Assembly: GCA_013339685.2 (NCBI GenBank)
Contig: CM023481.1
Span: 251,520,329 to 251,584,328 of the forward strand
Reading direction: 5' to 3'
DNA from: Hyalomma asiaticum
Taxonomy: Eukaryota > Arthropoda > Arachnida > Ixodida > Ixodidae
Length of the DNA stretch: 64,000 nt
The position numbers and the translations under genes are program-made. Shown here one piece after another: positions 1 to 11,830 of the stretch. The notes under the pieces were generated by a model. That model did no database searches, was not told the DNA's origin, and saw nothing but the letters and a program-made list of their open reading frames with translations. Every line of letters begins with the position of its first letter. The first letter of the stretch is position 1.

Positions 1-69
1 CACCATTTGGCCCACATTCCTATGTGAAGACGTTGACGAAGCTTCCACGCAAGGAAGATGCGTAAAAGA

Positions 70-300
70 TTGATTGATTTGTGGGGTTTAACGTCCCAAA
101 ACCAGCACTGATTATGAGAGACGCCGTAGTGGAGGGCTCCGGGAATTTCGACCACCTGGGGTTCTTTAACGTGCACTGACATCGCACAGCACAAGGGCCT
201 CAACATTTCGCCTCCATTGAAATCCAGCCGCCGCGGCCGGGATTCGATCCCGCGACGGCGGCTGGATTTCAGCCGCCGTCGCATGCCACCGTGGCGGGGC
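70..300 (-). repeat. tRNA-derived SINE, Ruka-like, with rearranged head
   Basis: The element reads 5' to 3' on the minus strand. It has a B-box-like motif around 241-250 (plus-strand reading gattcgatcc), a body shared with the copies at 31.6, 57.1 and 63.7 kb, and an (AATC)n-type tail at 70-82. A perfect 12-bp target-site duplication, atgcgtaaaaga, flanks it at 58-69 and 301-312, which fixes both ends. The A-box half of the tRNA head, intact in the 57.1-kb copy, is replaced here by inverted copies of neighbouring sequence (see findings). Such SINEs are normally transcribed by RNA polymerase III; this copy has probably lost its promoter. The Ruka name comes from recalled tick literature. Confidence 0.82.
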
Positions 301-312
301 ATGCGTAAAAGA

Positions 313-3300
313 GTTGTTGAAATATAAACTACAGTTGCAAGGCATGGCGCAGGTATAGGCAGAGCGAGAGTTTCACATAGAAGTACTAATATTACTGCAC
401 AATGAGTAGATTCGTTTTCTCTTTGCACGGAACGATAGGAGATGAACTGCGGCGTACCAGTGGTGCAGAATGGAAACGTACAAAGCTGTGCATGGGCCCA
501 TAAAGGTGCTGGCTCATATATCGCGCTACATTGGTGCAAGCTGCAAACTTTTCCATGTCTCTGTTCTAGGGACGTGTATGGGCGATCGAACAGCGTGGCT
601 GAAGTGCCAACAGTGCTCAAGTCAAACGTAGTCACTTTCCAGTGCTTTGCCAGTTTGCACATGTGCAAGCTGTCACGAGCAACGTGTGAAGTGAGGACTG
701 TAGTGTGCAGCTGTGGGTTTTATCCCTTCGTTGCCGTTATTTGTGGGTCTCACTGTACCTGGAGTATTGTGTGAACGCAGCGATAAAGTTTACGGTGCGT
801 TTTTTTTTTTTTTTCATGCAAAAGGAAAGGAGAAATGCTGGCACTGCCGCCTTTTGAGTTTGCCACAGCCAGTTTTGTCGGACTGGCATACTTAGTTGTA
901 AAGTACGGTCGCTTCAATGTGAGGACGGCTGATGCCATCGATGCTTCAACTAAAATACCAGTAACAGAGTTACACAAGTGGAGTGTAGATCAACTGCAAC
1001 AATGACCAACCACCGTAACTTGCAAGGTACAAGTGGAATCGTCACTGATAATCGATTCAGCCCTTTCTGATATAAAGTGTTTTTTTTTTTTCGTTTGTTC
1101 GTACGATAACGCAAGCCTATCGCTTCTAGGAACGGCCTCTCCTTAGCGATCCAGAAGAGTTCCAATTTTTAAAATTTGGTCTTAGAATTTTCCTATTGCT
1201 AAACATAATAAAAACCAGAAGCGAGTCAGTCATTTCCAGATGCTGCTAACGTAACTGATATCAGCGCAGCGTCGTTTGCGGTTGTAGATAAACTATGGAG
1301 CATGATGCGCATTTTTAACGCAGGAATTAGCATGTTAGAGGCCGAAGTATACAGTTGCCAAATAGTTACGGCGAAAACAAACCTAAGAAACACAGGCAGT
1401 TACGTGCATCTTGATGTATACATAAGCAGGTGTGGTATTTATCGACACTGTTCGTGTAGTGCGCCTGAGATATTAACTGAGAATAGGTGTTGTCCTTTCG
1501 CGTGTACAAGCAGCGTTAGATGCAAGGTGATGCACACCGTTATGATTGCCTCTGAACAGGTTGAACAGGCTGTTAGGAAGCGATCGATCGCATTGCACTG
1601 TCTTTCACTATCCGGCCTACTCCTTGCGAAGCCATACAGTTAAGGAGTGTTCGAAATTTTTCCCAACTAAGAAGAAAGGGCGTCTAAGTGTGTGTAGCGC
1701 TTAAAGCAAAGTGCATGTGCAAGTGCGTGTGTAAATAATCAGCTTGCGTTTAGTTTCCGTTAAAAAGATGCACCGCTGTATTCACGAAAAGCTTGTTTTT
1801 CAGAAAACGCGGAGAGCATTTCGGACTTGTTCTCCGTTTCAAACAGGGCAGCGGTGCTTTAATATCGCTACGTAGAAATATTTGACCTAAGACTGCTGCG
1901 CAGTATAGCGACCTGTGAAATGACAGTCCGCGGCACGTCCTTACTCGAAGCTTACTGCAGTCGACAGGAAGAAAACAAGAGCGGCGATTCCGGAAAAAGT
2001 ACACTGCGATAGCCAAGAACAAGCAGGGTTTGCAAAGCACGTTGAACGTTCCCAATATTCCTGCGCCTTAAGCACGCCGTTTATTCCCTGAGATGGTATT
2101 CGCAAATACGTGCTGTTTCGCTCGTAAAAGGCGGCGCATACCACGGCCAAAGGGCCACGGTATTTCTGCAGGCACATGTCCTCTCTCTGCCGTGCCGTGG
2201 TCAAGTAAAACGCTAATCGTAAGGCAGACAGCACAAGTTGCGCTGCTCAGGGGGCCGTGAGGAGTCAGCCATCAAATGCGCGTGCTCGTGTTTTATTGTT
2301 GCGGCTCGCGCATCTGAGAGGAAAGTATATTCTCACTGGTGTATTTTTACACTGCTGTACACGACCACGTTTGTTCAATATGACTGTATGCGCCACCATT
2401 CAACTTCACTCGTGAGTCCGTGTGTGCAGCGCAAGGGTCGCACGCCACAGTTTGTAAAGGCAACGTGTTTAACCCTCAGTGGTATACCGCTTTTGTTTCC
2501 TTATTTCTGCTCGTCGGTGAAGCGCGCTGAAGTCTGCCAGTTGAGCAGCACTTCGGGGCGTGAACCATGTGTATTCGCGTTTCTCAGGAGCTTTCGTGCC
2601 AGTAGCTACCTTTTGGCGCTTTTCTTGGTGGTCCGTGGAGCTAGGTGCGGGAGAGAGCGCCTTCAACTTTGTCCATGCGCCGGGACTAGGCAATAGGCCT
2701 TGCTGTGCCGTGAGCGGCCACTGCTTGATAGTGTGTGTGCCGAAATCGTTTGTGCCAAATGTGAGTTGACTTTTCTTGTTTGTGAAAGTTTACTGTCAGT
2801 AACATCCGCCAGCGCATAGGTGCGCAGGCTACAAAGCAGAGACCAGGTGCGGCTGATTGTTGGACTCTGGTGAGGAGCCTGAGCTTTCTTTTAAACATGT
2901 AGCCACTGAAGAAGCTCGACGCTCTTCTGTAGAGAGCGCTTTGTTTGTTGATTGGTTTGCTTGTTTGTTTTTGTGAGCTGCAAGTAAACATTTCAGCTCC
3001 TTCTGTACTTGTACACATGTGGAGTGGACGCGCAGGACGGACTCTGTAAATAAACAGTGTCAACGTTTCTTATTCTGCGATATAAAAGCGCGCATGGTGC
3101 ACACACACGCTACACATTAACACATGCGCCTGCCCACCCTCACACTGGCGACTCGCAGAGATCGCGCGGCCGCCCTGAGAGCGACGGTCGCGAATAGTCG
3201 CTGTAGTTGAGAAAGGCGACCTGTTTTTTTGTGAGCTGGCCATTACCTGCTCGAGTTGTCTGTCATGCGACTGGAATCGCGAAGCTGTCGAGTGAACAGG

Positions 3301-5152
3301 CGCACGACGGAACAGAATGCCCGGCAATTATTTCACTTTCTGCGGGCTGCTGCGCTTGGTGTGCTGCCACAGACACGTTCCTCTTCCTTTTTAATACTTT
3401 TTTTTGGTGCTAGCATCTAGCGACATTACGTACCTTGCTCGGCACTCCCGATTCACCCCCAAATGGGGCTTATTACAAAAAAAAAACCAATAAAAATTAT
3501 AATCCTATAGAAACAATAGAAACAATATGTTCAGAGTTATAGGTATAGGTGTGATGTCAGAACATAAGTTTAGTACAAAAGATAGTCATCTAATCATCAG
3601 GGTAATGAAGGAAAATTAGTTTCATGCAGGTACGCACAGCATTGGACATGCGCTCATGAGCCACGGGTAAGAGAGAAAAAGAAGCCGCGTGTGACTCGTA
3701 CCGACATTGGATATCAGGATCTGGGCCAGTCCACCCTTTGGGAAATGTTTGCGCCGTGCGATATAGCATTTGGTTTATAAACTGCTTGTTTCACGCCCAA
3801 CACGAAGACAAACTCCTCATAAAGTCGTCAAAAACGCTATGTGCTAGCGCCATATCCAACACTTAAGTTACCAAGTTCGCCTTTTTTTTTTTTTCTGGGG
3901 CGGCACTACAAGCGATCACGCAGTCGCTGCAGATTTCCCTCGATTGGCAGCAAAGTTATAAGAATGCGGGAAGACAGCCTGAGGATAACTAAGTGAAAAG
4001 CAGCACACGAGTAATACGCAAGGCATGCGCACGAGTGATAACGTACTCTGTCTAGTCTGCGGCTGGAAATATTGCGCTGCACTGTGGAATCTTCGTCAAC
4101 GAAGGGACTCTCTGCTTGCGCCCGTCGTTCACGAAGGCTTTCTGCACATTGATGCCCTTCTTCGGTACTCGTTAGTCAGGAGGACGAAAAATCGTGCAAT
4201 TCGAAACCAGACGTGATAGGAGAAGGAAATGTTGCAAAAAGGTCGCGGTCATGGACAAAAATAATGAGTGAGAGAGTTCACGATAAGGACTTAAGCGAAA
4301 TAACACATTCACTAACTTTAGCACAGAGTCACTTCTTGGTCACCAACCACCAGTGTGAATACTCCTTCGGACGGCCACCGCATTCAGCAAAGCGCGTGCT
4401 GTTTGCGTTTATCACGGCTACGGGAGTGGCAGACCTCTGGGCGCCTCGCTTCGGTTCAGTTGCTGCGTTAATCCGCCGCGCGTCTCTCCCTCTTTTCCAC
4501 CCCTCTGTCTTATACTTTACAGCTGTACTGTGCCCGGATATGCCTATTTATTTTCCAGTGTCTCGAGCTTCATCCGATGACCGCACACTAAAAGGAGCAG
4601 ATTTGAGACGTGCGCAAGTGCCATTCCTCACATGCTGGCCGCTTCCAGGAATGACCGCAAATTTCTGGACATTTGTTATTGTTGGCTCCGTTTTGAAAAG
4701 CGAACAAGTGCCTTTTTGGTTCGTTTTTGGACTGTTGTTATGTTTCTGCAGTGGCGAACACGTTGCACACTTGTACGCAAACACAAATACACGGCTGTGT
4801 TGAGGGCGTTCGGCTTGGGACACTCGTTTGAAAAAATAGATTCAAATTAAATTCAGTTTAAAAGCCTGATGTCTGTCTCGTCCTTGCTCCACGTGCACAC
4901 TTGACAACAGAGAATTACCTTAAGCAGCTCCGGGCGTTAGCTCGGAAATGCGTTTAGTCACTGCATGAGGCCCAAGCCTGTGGCCGAGGAGTCCTTCTGT
5001 CCAGGACTGGCTTTCACGTATGCCTTTGTTGCGAACATTTGCGTAACAGCTCTTTTATAACTTCGAATAAATGTGTGCGGTAGTATTTACATCGCATCAT
5101 CGCTTTAGTATCTCGCATCCATGTAAACGGGGCAGCACCTAAAAAAAGGAGA
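313..5152. other. No supported gene
   Basis: Only short open frames are present (up to 196 codons at 4213-4803). None shows a recognisable domain, supported splice sites or a signal peptide. Homopolymer T runs occur near 800, 1080 and 3890. I see no element boundary I can defend. Confidence 0.5.
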
Positions 5153-5230
5153 AACCGGAGATAGCCTGAAATGATGAAGGTGCTTTCATCCCAACCGGAG
5201 ATAGCCTGAAGTAATGAAGGTGCTTCCATT
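5153..5230. repeat. Short tandem duplication, two 40-bp units
   Basis: The unit beginning aaccggagatagcctgaa occurs at 5153 and again at 5193. The copies differ at a few bases, for instance aatgatgaagg against agtaatgaagg. No gene is associated with it. Confidence 0.75.
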
Positions 5231-8050
5231 TAATTAATGTGCATGGCTTGCGCATTGAATAGAGTGAGAGAGAGAGAGAAAACGATATACCTCGCGTTTC
5301 CTCTTTTTCGCCCAAAAGGTAAAACGGGACGCACTGATCATTTACTGAACAGTACTGGTTGCTCTCTCTCTCTCCCCCTCCCCTTCTTTTCTGAACCTAG
5401 TATATATTATGTCTCTCCTCATTCTTTTCCCCCTTGTGTCTTCCCTGGCTCCTTCCGTAGCGCAGGACAGGAGATGCGTCTTCTGCACCGTCAGGGTTCC
5501 GCCCAGAAATTTTTAGCGACGGAAACTTTGAGAGCGAGTTGACAAGAGGCGAAAAAGAAGGGAGGGGGGCTCTCTAGATGTCAACCTTATGAATAGACTT
5601 ATTCCATGTTGTTAAGCAGTTGTAGGCATCGGCGATACAACGAGGGCTTGTTGTAGCGACGTCGCGGCACGGAGGCCCCGCCCACCGCTCGCAGCGGCCC
5701 TGCATGGTCGCGCCTCCGCTGTCGGCGCAGCGTGTGCGAAAGCTGCCTCCGAGCACGGGGCGTCGCACCGCCGACGGCGTGTTTACAACAGTTTGAAAGG
5801 GGCAGCCGCATGAGTTTAAGTTGTAGTAGCTCTGTAGGAAGTATTCAATGAATGTAGAAAAGAATACATCGACCCAAATCGCCCAGCGATAACAAGATGT
5901 GAGAAACTGATTGAAACGACAAGGATCTTGCCAAGATGGATTTGAATGATCGCGAGCTATCACGTCGGCGTCGCTTCAAGTGTATGCTTTAATTCAGTGA
6001 CTAGCGCGCAAGGGCGAACCGCCTGGAAGAGCGATACTTGTTTATATACGACTTGAAAATGTCTCAGCTAAAGATACTGCTTCTAACTGAAGCCTCTAAT
6101 CCCTACGCGAAATCCTTGCGCCACAAACAAATGTAACAGAACAGTTACTCAAGCATGCGATGTTGGTGACGCTGTCGTCTATGTAAATACGTCTGTGACA
6201 ACGCACACACACAAAAGAATCAATTACGTGCTAAGGACAAGGCTCTCAAATAACCGCCATCAAGATGCGCGTAACCGCGGCTCTGCCCATACGCTGCAGT
6301 TGCGATCGTGAAGGCGTAAAGTCCTGAAACGACGCGGCAAACTTCAAGCGTGTAGTTCATTCGAGCAGTCTGGCAATCAAAAGAAAGTGTAAAGCGCATC
6401 ACAACCACTACAGCATTACCAAAGACACTTCTCGTGTGGATGCTATCGCAGCCGCCAGCGATTTGCAAAAGCATCCTTGGGATTGGAATTCGCACATGGC
6501 GTCGGGCTACGTGAATTAACCTAAAGCTCTTATATATTTATTTCACTCAAGTGAATAAAAATTCTTATGTCGCATCTAGAACTTCCTCACTTCAATAATA
6601 CACGGCGACCGCGATTACTTATGTACAATGTGACAGCGTGTTACGCTAATGTAGTGCGCGCTTTGCGATAAGCGAGCGTCATCGCTCTGTGTCTACACTT
6701 TCTTTATGCCAAGAAACTTGGTGTCGAGCATTGCATTTGACAACTTACGATAAGGATATTTCTTTCAAATAAAACAACTCACATTAACTGCTAAATAATT
6801 ACACATAAGCTTAGCCGTTGACGAAAATGTTTGGGCGCATAACCGACCAGCTGGCATTACAGGTTCGTCCCCTTCCTTAGGACAGACATAAGCAGGAAAC
6901 CGATAAAAACCTACCGCACATGTCTTGTTCGTTACTGCGCAACCAACCCACGGCGCTGCTCATCGGTGCACAATTTTTTTTCTTCGTTCACGGCGGTAAA
7001 CAGCACCCGAACCAGAGAAAAAACAGCGGCTGCTACGGTAGGCGCGCCGGCGGCTGCCTACCATGCCAAACCAAAACACTCGACGACAGCGCCACCGCAT
7101 CTTCGTGACGTAGCCGGTGGAGTCACGTCTTCACGGGGCGAGGAGGAGCGCTCTGGCAACCCGCGCCTTCCTCCTCTCCTGGTGTGTGCCAGGCGGTTCG
7201 GATCGCACGCGCTCATGCTTGGATGTGTGGAGCTGTCGAACAATTTGTGCGTGTTGTGAGCTAACCTGGCGTTTTTTTTTCTCTTTTATCGTGATGCCAG
7301 ACAACATATAAGGTCGCCAGAAAGCCAGTGCGCAGTTTTCATGGTTGTGCTAACAACTACAGGACAAGGAAACTCCTTTCGACCAGACGCGGAAAGTTCG
7401 CGGCTGGGTACTTTTCAAGTTGTATCGTTTTCCTCTTGACAAGGAGCAGCGGCATTCATGGATTACGTGCTTAAACGGGAAAAGCTCTGTAGACCGATAA
7501 GTCCTCGGGAATATCGGAGCCTTACAATTTCTCGTGAACACACCGATGATCAACTTCGGCTATGACCGCCTGCCCGACAAGTCCGCTGGGACGATCAATC
7601 AGCTGGGCGAAGTAAGAAAAACGACAAACACGTACTTTTTTGATGATCGAATGGTGTTTCTTCAACAACTTCGACTTAGTTTTGCCCATTACAGGGTCAA
7701 ATTTGCAACAACAGTACACTGAGTAGACGAGAACAACAACGACAAAAAAGAAGAAGACACGGCTCACTTCCGAGGCTGATCATAGGTTTGATCACGGGCG
7801 CGCACTGCTTGATATCGGGTGCCGCGGTCTGCCTCACAGGAGGCAGAAACTCCAGCTGTCTTCACTGTTAGGTATGATAAAAAAAATTACGCCCGCATCT
7901 TCCCACGGGGGGAACTCGAGTAAATGCGTCGCAGAGTGGTGGGGGTATCGCGTGAATGTTGCGTAATTGGGTATGGTTTGGGAATGCTTAATTGTTATTT
8001 TGTCTTTATTATTCTTGAGCAAAGCGTCAAGTCAAGCGAAAGCCAAGTAA
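5231..8050. other. No supported gene
   Basis: There are short frames only, none longer than 129 codons and none recognisable. The stretch from about 6500 to 6850 is A/T-rich. No repeat boundary could be fixed. Confidence 0.45.
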
Positions 8051-8276
8051 AGACGCCCTTGACTGAATTCCGAACGCGCGCTCCGCCGCTTATATACACA
8101 CCGCCCACGTTCGAGGGAGAGGAGTACGGGGGAGAGGTCCGCACCCCCACTGCGCAAAAGCCAAGACGCCCTTGACTGAATTCCGAACGCGCGCTCCGCC
8201 GCTTATGTACACACCGCCCGCGTTCGAGGGAGAGGAGTACGGGGGAGAGGTCCGCACCCCCACTGCGCATGCTCGG
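8051..8276. repeat. Tandem duplication, two 113-bp units
   Basis: The unit starting agacgcccttgactgaattc begins at 8051 and again at 8164. The two copies are almost identical; visible changes are tatatacac against tatgtacac, cccacg against cccgcg, and the last bases of each unit. The frames crossing it share a repeated peptide only because the DNA is duplicated. Confidence 0.88.
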
Positions 8277-8362
8277 CTTGCTGAACGCCCGCCTGGAGCG
8301 ACAGTTTTGCGGGTGTCTTCCTGGGCCGGCACCAGACGAGCCGAGCATGCGCAGTGGGGGTG
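8255..8362. repeat. Inverted repeat, 24-bp perfect arms
   Basis: The arm at 8255-8278 (starts cacccccactgcgcatg) is perfectly inverted at 8339-8362, around a spacer of 60 bases. It overlaps the end of the second 113-bp tandem unit, so the tandem repeat and the inverted repeat probably belong to one mobile or foldback structure. Confidence 0.85.
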
Positions 8363-8407
8363 TGGACGGCGCCGGCGCCGCCGACGCCGAAGCGCGATAT
8401 CGTGCGA

Positions 8408-9169
8408 CTAAAGGCCCAACCACACGTACGCTTCTAAGACGCGTGCGATGCGCGTGCGCTTACTTGCGCGCGCTCATTCGCGTAACTGCGCATGCGTACA
8501 AGGCGCAGGCGCATCTGGGCGCGTCTAGGCGCGGAGAACAAGCCCGGCTTGATATCTGCGCTCGATTTCACGCGTCCCACGCGCGTTTGGAGTCCTGTAC
8601 ATACGCAACTATGACGTGGCTTTACTCCTGCACCAGTTCGGCCGACGTATAGTAGCCAATTCAGATTGTTTGTTCGTTCCTTTTCATGCTTATTCAGCAA
8701 GTGTCTACGCATTACAATTACGCTTGTACTCACGTATTTATTTTCGACCACAATTTAAAGACATCTAGGCACACTAAAGCGCTTAATGGGCTCGGTTGCC
8801 TCCCGTCACTGCGGGCATGGTCACACTCCGTCGTGCGCGACCTATCGTGCACCTTGCTACAGCGTGCACGACACTATCGAATACGCGCTAGTGTTCGTCT
8901 AGCGGTGCTTCGTGGTGTGGAGTGGCGTTGTGAGGCACCACCCCTGCCACGGGATTGTAGCGAGGCCTACATCGCGTAGCGTGAAGCTCTGTCAGTAGAT
9001 CGGCACGAAGCGATACCTGCTACGCCGACGTCTGCATAGCCGGAGTGAACGCGCGCTGGCGCACGCGACGTGCGGTTGCAAGCCACGATTCCGCGCCAGG
9101 CGCGGCTGAGTTTCACGCGTCGGCGCGTGCGTGGATGCGTACAGAAGCGTACGTGTGGTTTGGCCTTAA
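8408..9169. mobile_element. MITE with TTAA-type target site
   Basis: Terminal inverted repeats of 24 bp start at 8412 (AGGCCCAACCACACGTACGC and four more bases) and, inverted, at 9165 inward, with one mismatch. They are flanked by CTAA at 8408-8411 and TTAA at 9166-9169, which looks like a TTAA duplication with one mutated base. The interior is GC-rich and encodes nothing recognisable, so the element is non-autonomous. TTAA targets are typical of piggyBac and Kolobok superfamilies; I cannot choose between them. Confidence 0.8.
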
Positions 9170-9912
9170 GAAATACTCCGCATTTAAAAAAGGGGGAGGG
9201 GGGTCCCTGCAATATCTCGCCTGTGGACTCCGCCTAGCCGTTCGCCATAGCCGACGGCTGATCGTCGCGTTTATCACCCTCGTTCCCGCCTCTCCCGTTC
9301 CTTTCTCGTGACACAAACACTAGTCCACGCCTGTCAATCATGTTACTGAGTGAAAGAAAAAGAAAGAAACGGACAAAAGAAAAATAAGCAGAAGCCGCCC
9401 TAGGAATGTAACCGAAACCAGCCACCGCGCGCCTACGCAGCACCACATTCACCCCTGCCCCCCTCGCAAATATACAACTAAGGAAAAAAAGGAGTTCATT
9501 GTATCCCCAAAGGATGCTCCTGCTCGGCCAGAAAGCGTGGAAACGTGTGTGCGCTTTGCAAACAGAAAGAGCTCGCATTAAATATACGGCACCACGGTAC
9601 TTTCGCGGCGTCCTCTGTTAAAATCAGTGACTATCACAGTCTCAAAACATGTTAGGACGTTGCACAGACTCATTTCCTATATATAATGTAGTGTTCGCGG
9701 AGGCCGAGAAACGTACAGCCGACACGCATGACGTTCAGTCTCAAAGTGTCTTTATTTCTTCGTTCCCCTCCCCCGGCTCGCGTGCCCGTAACTCCGTCGA
9801 CGTGGACGCGCGTAAACAACTGTGCGCGCGCTATCAGAAACTCTGCCTGCCCTGTTCCTCAACGGAGCAGCTCCTGTTTCCCGACGGCTGCAACGAACGA
9901 CGTCGCTCTGCC

Positions 9913-11277
9913 CATGGAGGAAAGAAAAACTAGGAGGCGGCGTCACGTGACAATCTTGAAGCCTAGTCATAAAAAATTTAAAGGAAAGAATCATGGGAAA
10001 TAGGCCCTGATCACGTGATACGCAAGTGGTCGATTTAGTCGACTGGGGAGTTTCGCTTTTGATGCGTCTGCTGCTGCTGCGGAAACGGCGTAGGTTTCTG
10101 CAGGGAGCATATGCGGCGTGAGAAACGCGCACGCCGAGGCAACGCGCTGGCCAAAGTTGTCGTTCGAACGTGTGACGATGCCGAGTCTGTGTAATGTCAG
10201 CCAGGAAATGCATCTAACTACTACAGTACTACTGAACGCGGCTCGCCGCTGCTGACACCGGGTTGCAGCGAACGAAGCTGTCTGCATGGTGAGCGGCTTT
10301 GTGCCCAACAATCAGTACCGCATCGAGGACGACTCGTCGTGTTTGGTGTGCTCTCCAGCATCGAAATGGGGAAACCTTTCGTCCTGCAAATGTCTGAAGG
10401 AAACAAGCCACATCTGCGACGGCAATTATTCGCTTAGGGTGTTTATTAGATGAGACGACGCAGCCGTGCGGCAACGGTCTTGTCCAAGCGGGCACGGACC
10501 TTGAGCACGAGCGGCGTCTTTTTCAACAGAGCGCTGAAGAGCGAACCCCACTGTAAGGCGCTGGACAGGACGGCCCACTACAAGGTTCCAATGTTTCTTT
10601 ACATGTGTAACAAGACTGGACGCCCGAGGAGCGTTTGGACAGCGTAACGACGTGGCACCACACACTGCTAAAAAAAACAGCCCGTAAATCCGAATAAACG
10701 GCGACGACCTCGGCGTGTCGAGCCGGCTAATGCTGTTTATTTGTCTCAAAACGAAGGACGCACATCGGAGACTGACAAAATGGAAACGCGACATAAGATG
10801 TTCCTCAAAATATCTGTAAGTGCAAAACAGCGAGGCCAAAATTTGCTAGAAAACACACACCGCAGTTAAAGGGCACGACAGCTGATTTCACAAACCTTAA
10901 TGTGGCAAAAAAGGATCGCGGTCCGACGCTCTGCACAGCTTTCCACGCGAGAGCGCTGGCAAGTCCATCGACAACAGTAGCATGCGTAAATGGCGCCTTA
11001 TTAATTATATAGACACGGGTCAGGCACGCCTTTCGTCGGCCTCTCGCCGTCCTTCCTCCATCGGGCCCCATGCCGCGAACGCTGCTGCAAGCGGCAGGCG
11101 CCACTAAAAGTTACCGGGTGCCAAACAAACAACCTCGAGTGGTCCGGCAACCTTGTGGGCCTAATCCTACCCAAGATGCACCGCGCACTAGGCCCTCGGA
11201 GTGGCGACAGAGGAGGTTGGCTTGCCGAAGCTAGCGAAGTCACGTGACGCCGCCTCCTAGTTTTTCTTTCCTCCATG
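9913..11277. mobile_element. Well-preserved DNA element with 39-bp TIRs and 8-bp TSD
   Basis: The first 39 bases (9913-9951, starting CATGGAGGAAAG and ending CACGTGAC) recur as an exact inverted copy at 11239-11277. Perfect 8-bp direct repeats, gctctgcc, flank them at 9905-9912 and 11278-11285. Eight-base duplications are known for hAT, P and Merlin elements; a CA start fits hAT or P. The interior holds only short open frames, so it is non-autonomous and was presumably mobilised in trans. Perfect termini and target duplication suggest a young insertion relative to its neighbours. Confidence 0.88.
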
Positions 11278-11384
11278 GCTCTGCCCTTGCAGCCCTCCTC
11301 ACATTTACCGAGGACACTGGTCTGACTGGGCGGCTTTAAAGCCGCTCGCCAGGCTGTTTGTGTTGCCTGTTTGTGTTTGTGTTG

Positions 11385-11830
11385 CCCTTGTCGCGAGACC
11401 GTAAGGGCCATTGTTCACGAGGAACTGCGCCAGATGTTCCCGTCGTCTCAGCCCCGAGTAGCCTCCCTCGAAGACATTGTTCGCGAGGAAGTAGAGCGAT
11501 CGCTGCTTGTTCGCGAACCGCCGCAATCCCAACCGGAGACGATGACCTACGCCGCTACTGCACGCCGAGCTGTCGTCGCTCCTCGCCCGCGCCAGGACCC
11601 CACGCCTCCGCAGTTTCGCCGCCAGCCAACACCGCCATCTTGCCCGACTGTCGACCAAGAAAAACCGACGTATGGCGCACCCCTAACCACTGCCCACCAT
11701 GCTACCACTGCGGAGAAGCGGGGGCCACATTATAGCACCGACTGGAACCTGGATGTGCACGGCAAGAGTCTCGATTGACAGCCAGACCTATTCGGCGAGT
11801 TTTGTGGTCCTGCAGCAATGCTCGAGCAAA
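11385..11830 (+). pseudogene. Ty3/gypsy gag C-terminus and protease fragment
   Basis: This is a second, diverged copy of part of the element found at 13.4 kb. It reads through a region matching the gag tail there (motifs EELRQMFP and VASLEDIVREEVE against EELRKLLP and VASLSDVIREEVQ), then a zinc-knuckle start (CYHCGEAG), then jumps to a piece of protease C-terminus (motif SFVVL, against AFVVL in the other copy). The three parts lie in different frames, and the middle, including the protease active site, is deleted. No LTR was recognised. It is a dead fragment. Confidence 0.72.

Noticed and set aside
4213..4803. 196-codon plus-strand open frame
   Set aside because: It has no recognisable domain, no splice or promoter support, and its composition is like that of its surroundings. 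Length alone is not enough in a 64-kb eukaryotic window.
9913..11410. Peptide MEERKTRRRRHVT encoded near both 9914 (plus) and 11270 (minus)
   Set aside because: It is a by-product of the perfect 39-bp terminal inverted repeats, not a repeated gene.
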